From: Streptomyces roseicoloratus | Lineage (GTDB): Bacteria > Actinomycetota > Actinomycetes > Streptomycetales > Streptomycetaceae | NCBI RefSeq assembly: GCF_004117935.1 | Contig: NZ_SDOY01000151.1 | Location: 1-52,727 of the forward strand | DNA: 52,727 nucleotides | Reading direction: 5' to 3' | In this document: positions 44,158 to 52,701 of the stretch, piece after piece | Position numbering within the stretch: position 1 is the first letter of the stretch | How the letters are laid out: each line of letters opens with the position of its first letter | The notes under the pieces: model-generated | Told to the model about the DNA's origin: nothing | The model's database searches: none | What the model saw: the letters and a program-made list of their open reading frames with translations, nothing else | Made by a program: the position numbers and the translations under genes

Positions 44158-44460
44158 TCAGCCGAAGAGGCCACCGTGGGCCATGCCGAGGTAGAAGCCG
44201 ACGCCCGCGGCCCCGAGCCCGACGATCAGGGCGAAGCGCTCGCGGGTCGTCGCGGAGATGAACTGGCCGTAGGCGCCGCTGAGGATGCCGATCAGCCCCG
44301 ACCAGGAAGCCAGCAGGTGCAGGTGGTCGAAGAACCCCGTGACGAAGGAGAGGAGACCGAGCACGAGGGTGACGGCGACCAGGGTGTCCTGGAGCGGGTG
44401 GGGCTTGCCGTCCGTGGCGAAGAGGGAGTGACCGGGGTCGGGCCGCATTGCCTGTGCCAT
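44158..44460 (-). CDS. Small membrane protein, function unknown
   Basis: A 100-residue protein from ATG 44458-44460, preceded by CCAGGAGG. A 30-residue hydrophilic N terminus is followed by three to four hydrophobic segments (LVAVTLVLGLLSFVTGFF, LLASWSGLIGILSGAYGQF, FALIVGLGAAGVGFYLGMA). It has no motif I recognise. It is separated from femX by 142 bases and is divergent from rpsF. Confidence 0.8.
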   Translation of the reverse strand: MAQAMRPDPGHSLFATDGKPHPLQDTLVAVTLVLGLLSFVTGFFDHLHLLASWSGLIGILSGAYGQFISATTRERFALIVGLGAAGVGFYLGMAHGGLFG

Positions 44461-44748
44461 GGGGCACCTCCTGGAGTGCCGTCCGGAGGGCGGCGCCATG
44501 GTGACGCCGCCCACATCCGATGTGTACAGATTGCGTCCCCTCACCGCAGGATTTCAACCGCAGGGCGATGTACGGGTACTCTGTACGGTCTGCACCGGTG
44601 TCTGCCCAGGTCCGTCCATGGACCCGACGGCGTCCGCCTCGCTTGCCGAGGGGGACTGTCAGAGGCGGCGGATACCGTTGCTCACGCATCACGACCCTCC
44701 TGCCACGGAACGACCGTGGCCGCTGAGTCCAAAGGAGGTGGGTTCCAC
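44461..44748. promoter_or_regulatory. Upstream region of the rpsF operon
   Basis: 288 bp hold the divergent promoters and the rpsF leader. A 7-bp hairpin (GCCACGG, 44702-44708, with CCGTGGC, 44714-44720) sits just before the ribosome-binding site AAAGGAGGTG. It could be part of an S6:S18-type autoregulatory leader, but I cannot confirm the conserved CCG bulge. Confidence 0.4.
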
Positions 44749-45039
44749 ATGCGTCACTACGAGGTGATGGTCATCCTCGACCCCGATCTCGAGGAGCGCG
44801 CTGTCTCCCCGCTGATCGAGAACTTCCTCTCCGTCGTCCGTGAGGGCAACGGAAAGGTCGAGAAGGTCGACACCTGGGGCCGTCGTCGTCTCGCCTACGA
44901 GATCAAGAAGAAGCCCGAGGGCATCTACTCGGTCATCGACCTGCAGGCCGAGCCTGCGGTCGTCAAGGAGCTCGACCGCCAGATGAACCTGAACGAGTCG
45001 GTCCTCCGGACCAAGGTCCTCCGCCCCGAGACCCACTGA
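44749..45039 (+). CDS. rpsF: 30S ribosomal protein bS6
   Basis: A 96-residue protein from ATG 44749, preceded by a near-ideal AAAGGAGGTG. It begins MRHYEVMVILDPDLEERAV and contains DTWGRRRLAYEIKKKPEGIY, the standard bS6 pattern. It leads the rpsF-ssb-rpsR-rplI operon. Confidence 0.97.
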   Translation: MRHYEVMVILDPDLEERAVSPLIENFLSVVREGNGKVEKVDTWGRRRLAYEIKKKPEGIYSVIDLQAEPAVVKELDRQMNLNESVLRTKVLRPETH

Positions 45040-45111
45040 GCCTTCGCTCACAGGGACTCGGGTCCGAGTAGCAGTTAGCAGCCAGAAGCAATCCCGCCGA
45101 GAGGTTCACCC

Positions 45112-45690
45112 ATGGCAGGCGAGACCGTCATCACGGTCGTCGGCAATCTTGTCGAAGACCCCGAGCTGCGCTTCACCCCGTCCGGTGCGGCGGTCGCGAA
45201 GTTCCGCATCGCGTCCACCCCCCGCACCTTCGACCGTCAGACCAACGAGTGGAAGGACGGCGAGAGCCTGTTCCTGACCTGCTCGGTCTGGCGTCAGGCG
45301 GCGGAGAACGTCGCCGAGTCGCTTCAGAAGGGCATGCGCGTCGTCGTGCAGGGCCGGCTGAAGCAGCGGTCGTACGAGGACCGCGAGGGCGTCAAGCGCA
45401 CGGTCTACGAGCTGGACGTCGAGGAAGTCGGCCCCAGCCTGCGCAACGCCACGGCCAAGGTCACCCGCACCACCGGTCGCGGTGGCCAGGGCGGCTACGG
45501 CGGCGGCGGCCAGCAGGGCGGCGGCGGTGGCGGCTGGGGTGGTAACTCCGGCGGTGGCCAGCAGGGCGGCGGAGCTCCCTCCGACGACCCCTGGGGCTCC
45601 AGCGCTCCGTCCGGCGGCCAGCAGGGCGGCGGCGGTGGCGGCTGGGGTGGCAACTCCGGCGGCGGCTACTCGGACGAGCCTCCCTTCTAG
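45112..45690 (+). CDS. ssb: Single-stranded DNA-binding protein
   Basis: A 192-residue protein from ATG 45112. The OB fold covers residues 1-110 (ETVITVVGNLVEDPELRFTPSG, then TCSVWRQAAENVAESLQKGMRVVVQGRLKQRSY). A Gly/Gln-rich disordered region follows, and the protein ends in YSDEPPF, an acidic tip with terminal PF that recruits partner proteins. The Gly-rich part contains two nearly identical segments (GGQQGGGGGGWGGNSGGG), an internal repeat at about 133-150 and 170-188. It is the essential SSB of the origin region. Confidence 0.96.
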   Translation: MAGETVITVVGNLVEDPELRFTPSGAAVAKFRIASTPRTFDRQTNEWKDGESLFLTCSVWRQAAENVAESLQKGMRVVVQGRLKQRSYEDREGVKRTVYELDVEEVGPSLRNATAKVTRTTGRGGQGGYGGGGQQGGGGGGWGGNSGGGQQGGGAPSDDPWGSSAPSGGQQGGGGGGWGGNSGGGYSDEPPF

Positions 45691-45748
45691 GGCACACGCC
45701 CCGGAAGCGGCTCGTATCCCCACTTCTTGATCACACAGGAGAAACACC

Positions 45749-45985
45749 ATGGCGAAGCCGCCTGTGCGCAAGCCTAAGAAGAAGGTCTGCGCGTTCTGCA
45801 AGGACAAGGTCGCGTACGTCGACTACAAGGACACGAACATGCTGCGGAAGTTCATTTCCGACCGCGGCAAGATCCGTGCCCGTCGCGTGACCGGCAACTG
45901 CACGCAGCACCAGCGTGACGTCGCCACGGCCGTCAAGAACAGCCGTGAGATGGCGCTGCTGCCCTACACGTCCACCGCGCGATAA
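45749..45985 (+). CDS. rpsR: 30S ribosomal protein bS18
   Basis: A 78-residue protein from ATG 45749 with CAGGAG upstream. It carries CAFC near residues 14-17 and a third cysteine plus histidine in NCTQH (51-54), so it is a zinc-ribbon (C+) form. It partners bS6 on the 30S platform. Other Streptomyces have a second, cysteine-free copy under zinc control; it is not in this window. Confidence 0.96.
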   Translation: MAKPPVRKPKKKVCAFCKDKVAYVDYKDTNMLRKFISDRGKIRARRVTGNCTQHQRDVATAVKNSREMALLPYTSTAR

Positions 45986-46003
45986 GGGAAGGGTGACCGA
46001 ACA

Positions 46004-46450
46004 ATGAAGATCATCCTCACCCACGAGGTCTCCGGCCTCGGTGCCGCCGGCGATGTCGTCGACGTCAAGGACGGCTACGCTCGCAACTACCTGGTCCCGC
46101 GTGGTTTCGCGATCCGCTGGACCAAGGGTGGCGAGAAGGACGTGGCGCAGATCCGCCGCGCCCGCAAGATCCACGAGATCGCGACCATCGAGCAGGCCAA
46201 CGAGATCAAGGCCCAGCTCGAGGGCACGAAGGTGCGCCTGGCCGTTCGCTCCGGCGACGCCGGCCGTCTCTTCGGCTCCGTGACCCCGGCCGACATCGCT
46301 GCCGCGATCAAGACCGCGGGTGGCCCGGAGGTCGACAAGCGTCGCGTCGAGCTCGGTTCGCCGATCAAGACCCTGGGCTCGCACCAGGTGTCCGTGCGTC
46401 TGCACCCCGAGGTTGCCGCGAAGCTCGGCGTCGAGGTCGTCGCCGCGTAA
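46004..46450 (+). CDS. rplI: 50S ribosomal protein bL9
   Basis: A 148-residue protein from ATG 46004. The N-terminal domain is MKIILTHEVSGLGAAGDVVDV with VKDGYARNYLVPRGFA, then a long connecting helix and the C-terminal RNA-binding domain with GRLFGSVTPADIAAAI. It is last in the operon, before a strong terminator. Confidence 0.97.
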   Translation: MKIILTHEVSGLGAAGDVVDVKDGYARNYLVPRGFAIRWTKGGEKDVAQIRRARKIHEIATIEQANEIKAQLEGTKVRLAVRSGDAGRLFGSVTPADIAAAIKTAGGPEVDKRRVELGSPIKTLGSHQVSVRLHPEVAAKLGVEVVAA

Positions 46451-46482
46451 CGCTGCCTATGGGCAGTTCGCGCTCAGCAGTA

Positions 46483-46517
46483 CGGAAGGGCCGCACCCCT
46501 CGGGTGCGGCCCTTCCG
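46483..46517 (+). terminator. rpsF-rplI operon terminator
   Basis: A perfect 16-bp stem (46483-46498 with 46502-46517) with a 3-base loop, directly followed by two parS sites. Confidence 0.88.
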
Positions 46518-46519
46518 CT

Positions 46520-46533
46520 GTTTCACGTGAAAC
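46520..46533. promoter_or_regulatory. parS: parS site 7
   Basis: A perfect GTTTCACGTGAAAC, the first of a close pair. Confidence 0.97.
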
Positions 46534-46538
46534 AGGCC

Positions 46539-46552
46539 GTTTCACGTGAAAC
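46539..46552. promoter_or_regulatory. parS: parS site 8
   Basis: A perfect GTTTCACGTGAAAC, 5 bases after site 7 (19 bases start to start) and two bases before the MATE gene stop. Confidence 0.97.
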
Positions 46553-46554
46553 CT

Positions 46555-47892
46555 TCAGCGAGTGGCGCCGGTGACGATCCAGCGACCGGAACGGGCGCGG
46601 AACCACAGCGTCGCCATGCGCACCGTCATCATCAAGGTCATCGCTCCCCACAGCGCGGTCAGACCGCCGCCGGTCACCGGGATGAGCAGGGCGACGGGCG
46701 CGAAGACGGCCAGCGTCAGCAGCATGGCCCAGGCGAGGTAGGGGCCGTCGCCCGCGCCCATCAGGACGCCGTCGAGGACGAAGACCACGCCGGAGACGGG
46801 CTGGGAGAGCGCCACGACGAGGAGGGCGGGCAGCAGCGCGTCCTGGACCGCCTGATCGCCGGTGAAGAGCGGGATGAACAGGGGCCGGGTGAGCACGAGC
46901 AGTGCCCCGAGGGCGACACCGGAGAGCACGCCCCACTGCACCATGCGACGGCAGACCTGGCGGGCGCCGTCCGCGTCGTCGGCGCCGAGGTAGCGCCCGA
47001 TGATGGCCTGACCGGCGATGGCGATGGCGTCGAGGGCGAAGGCCATCAGGCTCCACAGGGACAGGATGATCTGGTGGGCGGCGACGTCGGCGTCCCCCAG
47101 GCGAGCGGCCACGGCTGTGGCGATCATCAGGACGGCCCGCAGCGAGAGGGTGCGGACCAGGAGCGGGGCGCCCGCCTGGGCGCTGTCCCGGATGCCGGCG
47201 GCGTCGGGGCGGAGCGAGGCACCGTGGCGCCGGGCCCCGCGGACGACCACGAAGAGGTAGGCGGCGGCCATGCCGAACTGGGCGATGACCGTGCCCCAGG
47301 CGGATCCGGCGATGCCGAGGCCGGCGCCGTAGACCAGACCCACGTTCAGGACGCCGTTGACCGTGAAGCCGGCGATGGCGACGTAGAGCGGGGTGCGGGT
47401 GTCCTGGAGGCCGCGGAGGACACCGGTGGCGGCCAGGACGACGAGCATGGCGGGGATGCCCAGGATGGAGATCCGCAGATACGTGACCGCGTAGGGTGCG
47501 GCGGTGTCGGAGGCCCCGAAGAGGTCGACGAGCCAGGGCGCCGTGGGCAGGGTGGCCGCGACCACGGCAGCGCCGAGCAGCAGGGCGAGCCAGATGCCGT
47601 CGATGCCCTGGCGGATGGCGGCCTTGAGATCCCCTGCGCCGACCCGGCGGGCGACCGCCGCGGTGGTGGCGTAGGCGAGGAAGACGAAGACGCTGACCGC
47701 TGTGGACAGCAGCGCGGAGGCGATGGCGAGACCGGCGAGCTGCGGTGTGCCGAGATGGCCGACGATGGCGCTGTCGGCAAGGAGGAACAGGGGCTCGGCG
47801 ACGAGCGCGCCGAAGGCCGGGACGGCGAGTGAGACGATCTCGCGGTCGTGTTGCCGTCGGACGGCCTTGGGGGTCGCGGGAGCCTGATGCAT
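46555..47892 (-). CDS. MATE-family efflux transporter
   Basis: A 445-residue membrane protein from ATG 47890-47892 with about 12 transmembrane helices. It begins REIVSLAVPAFGALVAEPLFLLADSAIVGHLGTPQLAGLA, a clear DinF-like MATE start, and the second half repeats the pattern (DADVAAHQIILSLWSLMAFALDAIAIAGQAIIGRYLGA). It probably exports cationic or toxic compounds by H+ or Na+ exchange; the substrate is unknown. There is no ribosome-binding site, and a good promoter sits right at the start codon, so the transcript is probably leaderless. Confidence 0.93.
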   Translation of the reverse strand: MHQAPATPKAVRRQHDREIVSLAVPAFGALVAEPLFLLADSAIVGHLGTPQLAGLAIASALLSTAVSVFVFLAYATTAAVARRVGAGDLKAAIRQGIDGIWLALLLGAAVVAATLPTAPWLVDLFGASDTAAPYAVTYLRISILGIPAMLVVLAATGVLRGLQDTRTPLYVAIAGFTVNGVLNVGLVYGAGLGIAGSAWGTVIAQFGMAAAYLFVVVRGARRHGASLRPDAAGIRDSAQAGAPLLVRTLSLRAVLMIATAVAARLGDADVAAHQIILSLWSLMAFALDAIAIAGQAIIGRYLGADDADGARQVCRRMVQWGVLSGVALGALLVLTRPLFIPLFTGDQAVQDALLPALLVVALSQPVSGVVFVLDGVLMGAGDGPYLAWAMLLTLAVFAPVALLIPVTGGGLTALWGAMTLMMTVRMATLWFRARSGRWIVTGATR

Positions 47893-47928
47893 GGGCCCAA
47901 TCTAATCTTCCACAGGTAAGCGATGCAA
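47893..47928 (-). promoter_or_regulatory. Sigma-70-type promoter giving a leaderless MATE transcript
   Basis: On the minus strand, TTGCAT (47923-47928) and TAGATT (47899-47904) are 18 bases apart, and the ATG begins 6 bases after the -10. Transcription would start at or next to the start codon. Confidence 0.65.
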
Positions 47929-48317
47929 TGGGAGTGTGACCCTTACTTTTACGGCGAGAGGTCCTTCGGGTGTGCGCCGTTTGTTCTGATCTTGGCCCGG
48001 GCGAAGAAGTTTTTCTCCCCCACAGCCCGTGGATGTAAAAACAGCAGGTCAGAAGGGTCTGATGGGGTGGCTTATGAGTTTGTCCACATGGCTGTCCCCC
48101 GGTCCGTGCACAGCTTCCGGCGAGTTCTCCACAGCATCTGGGCCTTCACCCACAGGGCCTGTGGATAACCAGATTGGCTGACGGTGCCCGGGGGCCTACC
48201 GTGGTCCGGCGCCCGACGCGCCAGAAGCGGAGCCAAAGCCCCTTTCTTGTCGGAGGCGTGGCGTAAGAAAGAGGGGCACGGCGAGGTCCGCGGAGCGGAC
48301 GGGAGGAGGTGGCTTGG
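47929..48317. promoter_or_regulatory. dnaB upstream region
   Basis: This gap of about 390 bp holds the dnaB promoter and several DnaA boxes (listed separately). I did not identify a gene or fix a -10/-35 pair. Just before dnaB is GGGAGGAGGTGG, its ribosome-binding site. Confidence 0.5.
48080..48168. promoter_or_regulatory. DnaA boxes upstream of dnaB
   Basis: TTGTCCACA (48080-48088, perfect), TTCTCCACA (48125-48133, one mismatch) and TGTGGATAA (48160-48168, a perfect TTATCCACA on the minus strand) lie 150-240 bases before the dnaB start. Chance clustering of two perfect boxes in 90 bases of GC-rich DNA is unlikely. Confidence 0.65.
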
Positions 48318-49796
<1,479 letters not shown>

Positions 49797-49799
49797 TCC

Positions 49800-49813
49800 G
49801 GCCCTGTAGGGCC
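49800..49813 (+). terminator. Short hairpin after dnaB
   Basis: GGCCC-TGTA-GGGCC, a 5-bp stem that may end the dnaB transcript weakly. Confidence 0.35.
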
Positions 49814-49908
49814 TCAGATTTCGTGGCCAAATCTCACGAGCGATGGCCAAACGATGGCATATCTGAAACGAATCTGAGACTGGCAGGTCAAGTCGCTCAC
49901 TCGTATGG

Positions 49909-50229
49909 GTGCTCGTGAAGACATGGATGCGCTGCTACTGGGACGAGGAAGACACCTGGTTCTACGTCGAGGTCGACGCCGAAGGCTGGGTGATCCGGCA
50001 GGTCGAACTCGAAGGGCCTGAGCTGATCCCGATCGCGGCTGCCTCCCTCGCCGAGTGGCAGCGGGCCCGCGACGCAGGGCGCCTCGACGAGTACGACAGC
50101 AGGTTCGGGATCACAGCCGAGCTGCCCGTCTCGGAATGGGAGGGCCACGATCCCGAACAACTCACCGCCGAGGAGTTCGAGGAAGTCTGGGGGTCTGCCC
50201 GTCGCCAGATTGCATCCCGGCCCAGCTGA
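49909..50229 (+). CDS. Small acidic protein, function unknown
   Basis: A 106-residue acidic protein rich in Glu, Asp and Trp, starting MLVKTWMRCYWDEEDTWFYVEVDAEG at GTG 49909 (or GTG 49915). It has no membrane segment. The frame shows strong third-position GC, and the composition looks like a real protein. I do not recognise a family. It lies 113 bases after dnaB at the beginning of the accessory stretch. Confidence 0.7.
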   Translation: MLVKTWMRCYWDEEDTWFYVEVDAEGWVIRQVELEGPELIPIAAASLAEWQRARDAGRLDEYDSRFGITAELPVSEWEGHDPEQLTAEEFEEVWGSARRQIASRPS

Positions 50230-50268
50230 CCTCTCGGCCCCGCGGAGACTTCTTGGCATCATCGCGAC

Positions 50269-50664
50269 ATGACTCCGACGCTTCCCCGTACTGTCCGAGC
50301 CGTCGACACAGCTCATCTCCTGGACCTGGCCCAGGAGGCCGCCATTCACGGCTTCAGCCAGCGGCTCCCGGTCGACTGGCTCCGGGAGCACCTCGACGCG
50401 GAGGCGACGCACTACCTGTTCCCCACGATCGTGCAGCGGCTTACGCACCGTCCCGAGATGCCGCTGCAGTGGAGGTGCCAGCAACTGTTGACCGTCAACA
50501 CCGGAGAGCAGATCTTGGGTCTGCTCGACGTCCTTCCCGGCACCTTCGAGAAGATCCCGGAGACCCTGGACACAGCGTCCAAGAAAGACATCGTCGGCCG
50601 CATCGAGCGAGCAGTGTCCGTGCGTGAGTGGGTGGAACGGATGGGTGTCGAAGCAGGTTCGTGA
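50269..50664 (+). CDS. Hypothetical protein
   Basis: A 131-residue, mostly helical protein from ATG 50269. It has TAHLLDLAQEAAIHGFSQRLPVDWLREHL and WRCQQLLTVNTGEQILGLLDVLP. No motif is recognised and there is no convincing ribosome-binding site. Codon use is less GC3-biased than in the core genes, so it may be acquired DNA. Confidence 0.6.
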   Translation: MTPTLPRTVRAVDTAHLLDLAQEAAIHGFSQRLPVDWLREHLDAEATHYLFPTIVQRLTHRPEMPLQWRCQQLLTVNTGEQILGLLDVLPGTFEKIPETLDTASKKDIVGRIERAVSVREWVERMGVEAGS

Positions 50665-51182
50665 CGCCCCTGGCAGTGGTGCAGCCCGCTGGGCAGCCTG
50701 AGGAAATGACACCGATCTGAGACAGTCGCTGGCCGACACGTCGTGAGACTGAAGAGGGACACCCAGGGCACAGCGTCGGCGCATGACACCGAAAGCGAGA
50801 ACCTACACCCGTTGAGATCGCGAGTCAGCCCTGACGCTGATCGTTTGCGATGCCTGCGACAGCAGGCCCGCAGTTCGCCGAGAAGCGCCCCGACCACCAT
50901 GGAGATGGCTGCTGCCGCGGTGTCGCCTTCACCTATGACCGTTCCACGAGAAGGACCGCAGACGCGATATCGACCGTCGCCCAGCGGATCGACGAACGGC
51001 ACGTTCCATGAATACGGGAACCCGGTGTAGGTCGTGAAGTGCTGCGACCAGTGGCTGGTGAACGGATACAACTGCCGCAGCTTCGGTTCGGCGGACGCAG
51101 CCTCGGCGAGCGCCAGTCTCTGGCGGGCGAGGTCGAATCGATCTGTCGCACGGCGCTACAGTCCGACAGCGGAGGAGGGAAG
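50665..51182. other. 518-bp stretch with no intact gene
   Basis: The only recognisable content is a minus-strand fragment of a DUF6193-like gene (50871-51155). The part at 50665-50870 shows no coding signal that I trust. Confidence 0.6.
50871..51155 (-). pseudogene. Remnant of a DUF6193-like gene (C-terminal part only)
   Basis: Read from 51155 downward, the frame gives RFDLARQRLALAEAASAEP, then LRQLYPFTSHWSQHFTTYTG and FVDPLGDGRYRVCGPSRG. These phrases resemble the C-terminal region of Streptomyces DUF6193 proteins. The frame meets a TAG at 51156-51158 just upstream, so the start of the gene is missing, and downstream of about 50871 the frame continues without family-like sequence. It is antisense to nothing conserved and is best read as a decayed leftover. 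The family name is from memory of its motifs, so moderate confidence only. Confidence 0.5.
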
Positions 51183-51446
51183 ATGGCGCTGAACAAGAAG
51201 GGTTCCCGGGGCATAACCGTCGACGGGATCGAGTACCGCTGGCGGATCCGCAGGAAGCCCTCTTTCATGCAGGGACTCTGCTGGACACCGATGACCTACG
51301 CGGTCGAAGTTGCCGACGACAGCCGGCCGGGAACGACCTTGATCGTCACCAGCGGCCAGGCTCATCCCAGTAACTGGGTGGGCGTCGAGTCGGAGCCCAT
51401 CTGTCCAGCTCACGTTGCTGCCAGCATTCGAGAAGCACGGGATTGA
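51183..51446 (+). pseudogene. Hypothetical protein gene cut at its 3' end by an IS
   Basis: The frame starts at ATG 51183 with GGAGGAGGGAAG just upstream and encodes MALNKKGSRGITVDGIEYRW, RIRRKPSFMQGLCWTPMTYA and VTSGQAHPSNWVGVESEPIC, ending SIREARD. Its TGA stop (51444-51446) is the first three bases of the IS inverted repeat, so the natural C terminus is lost. Related Streptomyces proteins, as far as I recall, run on past this point. The remaining 87 residues may still be made. Function is unknown. Confidence 0.75.
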
Positions 51447-51469
51447 AGTTTCCCCGTGATCTCGGACAC
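51444..51469. repeat. IS right inverted repeat (orfB side)
   Basis: 26-bp terminal repeat matching the other end at 22 positions; its TGA stops the interrupted host gene. Confidence 0.85.
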
Positions 51470-51476
51470 TCGTTCG

Positions 51477-52364
51477 TTATGCCGCGAGGGCGTGTTGGTG
51501 CCGCTGTCTGGTCTCGGCCGGGGTGAGGTAGCCGAAGATCTTGTGCTTGCGTAGGCGGCGGCGGTTGTAGAAGGTCTCGATGAAGGTGAAGACCTCGGCG
51601 CGGGCGGTGGCCCGGTCGGGCCAGGTCCGGGTTCCGATCTCTTCCTTGAGCAGGGCCCAGAAACTCTCCGCCGCGGCGTTGTCGAAACATGATCCGGTGC
51701 GTCCGCAGCTCTGTCGCAGCCCCAACTCCCGTATTCGATCTCTGAATTGCGTCGATGTGTACTCGCTGCCGCGATCGCTGTGGATCACGCATCCCGGCTC
51801 CAGGCCGCCTCGGCCGTAGGCCATGTCGAGGGCGTCGACGACGAGCTCGGCGCGGTGGTGGTCGGCCATGGCGTAGCCGACGACCTCGCGGGTGGCCAGG
51901 TCCAGCCAGCAGGCGAGGTAGAGCCAGCCCTCGGCCGTCGGCAGGTAGGTGATGTCGCCGACCAGCTTGATCCCGGGACGCGCGGCGTGGAAGTCGCGGC
52001 CGATCAGGTCCGGGGCCGGCTTCGCCTTCTTGTCCGGCCGGGTCAGTGAGCGGTGCTTGCGGCGGGTGACGCCGCGGATGTCGCGCTCGCGCATGACGCG
52101 GGCGATGCGCTTGCGGTTCACCCGCCGCCCCAGACGCCGCAGCTCGGCGTGGATGCGCGGGACGCCGTAGGTGCGACGGGAGGCGATGTGGAGCACGGTG
52201 ATCTCGTGGGCGAGCGCGTCGTCGGTGGCCTGGCGCTCTCGGCGGGCGGCCTCGCCCTCGCGCCAGGCGTAGTAGGAGGAGCGGGTCACGTGCAGCACCC
52301 GGCACAACAGCACGATCGGGTAGTTCGCCTTCTCCGCATGGATCAACCGGTACAACATGGTCAC
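51477..52364 (-). CDS. IS3-family transposase OrfB (DDE integrase)
   Basis: A 295-residue product from GTG 52362-52364, overlapping orfA. It has an HTH_21 region (RLIHAEKANYPIVLLCRVLHVTRSSYYAW) and the rve catalytic core. The DDE triad lies in VGDITYLPT, IHSDRGSEY and AAESFWALLKEE, with the C-terminal YNRRRLRKHKIFGYLTP typical of the family. All catalytic residues are present, so the element looks active. Full transposase is usually made as an OrfAB fusion by frameshifting. Confidence 0.95.
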   Translation of the reverse strand: MTMLYRLIHAEKANYPIVLLCRVLHVTRSSYYAWREGEAARRERQATDDALAHEITVLHIASRRTYGVPRIHAELRRLGRRVNRKRIARVMRERDIRGVTRRKHRSLTRPDKKAKPAPDLIGRDFHAARPGIKLVGDITYLPTAEGWLYLACWLDLATREVVGYAMADHHRAELVVDALDMAYGRGGLEPGCVIHSDRGSEYTSTQFRDRIRELGLRQSCGRTGSCFDNAAAESFWALLKEEIGTRTWPDRATARAEVFTFIETFYNRRRLRKHKIFGYLTPAETRQRHQHALAA

Positions 52365-52660
52365 CGGTCGCTCTCCTTCACGAAGAAGGCCGTCGCTTTT
52401 TTCAGGATCTCGATCGTCTGCTGCTGTTCGCGGTTCTCCCGCCGCAGCCGCTTGAGTTCCTCACGCTCCGCGCTGGTCAGCTCGCCCGGGACGCCCTCGC
52501 CCTGGTCGGCCTTGGCCCGGCGGTACCAGCCGCGCAGGGACTCGGAGCTGATGCCGAGTTCCCGGGCGACGGCGGTGACCGTCTTGCCCGAGGAGTCGAC
52601 GAGCGCGATCGCGTCCCGCTTGAACTCCTCGGTGTACCGCTTCGTGTACTTGCTTCCCAC
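52361..52660 (-). CDS. IS3-family transposase OrfA
   Basis: A 99-residue DNA-binding protein with an HTH_Tnp_1 domain (KRYTEEFKRDAIALVDSSGKTVTAVARELGISSESLRGWYRRAK) and a leucine-zipper helix (LKRLRRENREQQQTIEILKKA). The run AAAAAAG on the minus strand (52396-52402) near its end is the usual slippery site; a -1 shift there leads into an open frame that joins orfB. It starts at a GTG or similar codon at 52658-52660. Confidence 0.93.
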   Translation of the reverse strand: MGSKYTKRYTEEFKRDAIALVDSSGKTVTAVARELGISSESLRGWYRRAKADQGEGVPGELTSAEREELKRLRRENREQQQTIEILKKATAFFVKESDR

Positions 52661-52701
52661 CTGGTGCTACTTCCTCTGGAACCTCAGATCCCAGTCTCCA
52701 G

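Noticed and set aside
47701..47709. TGTGGACAG inside the MATE gene
   Set aside because: Isolated one-mismatch box in coding sequence.
50412..51071. A complete 219-residue minus-strand gene from TTG 51069-51071
   Set aside because: Only the first third resembles a known protein; the rest is antisense to the 50269-50664 gene and looks non-coding, so it is treated as a remnant.
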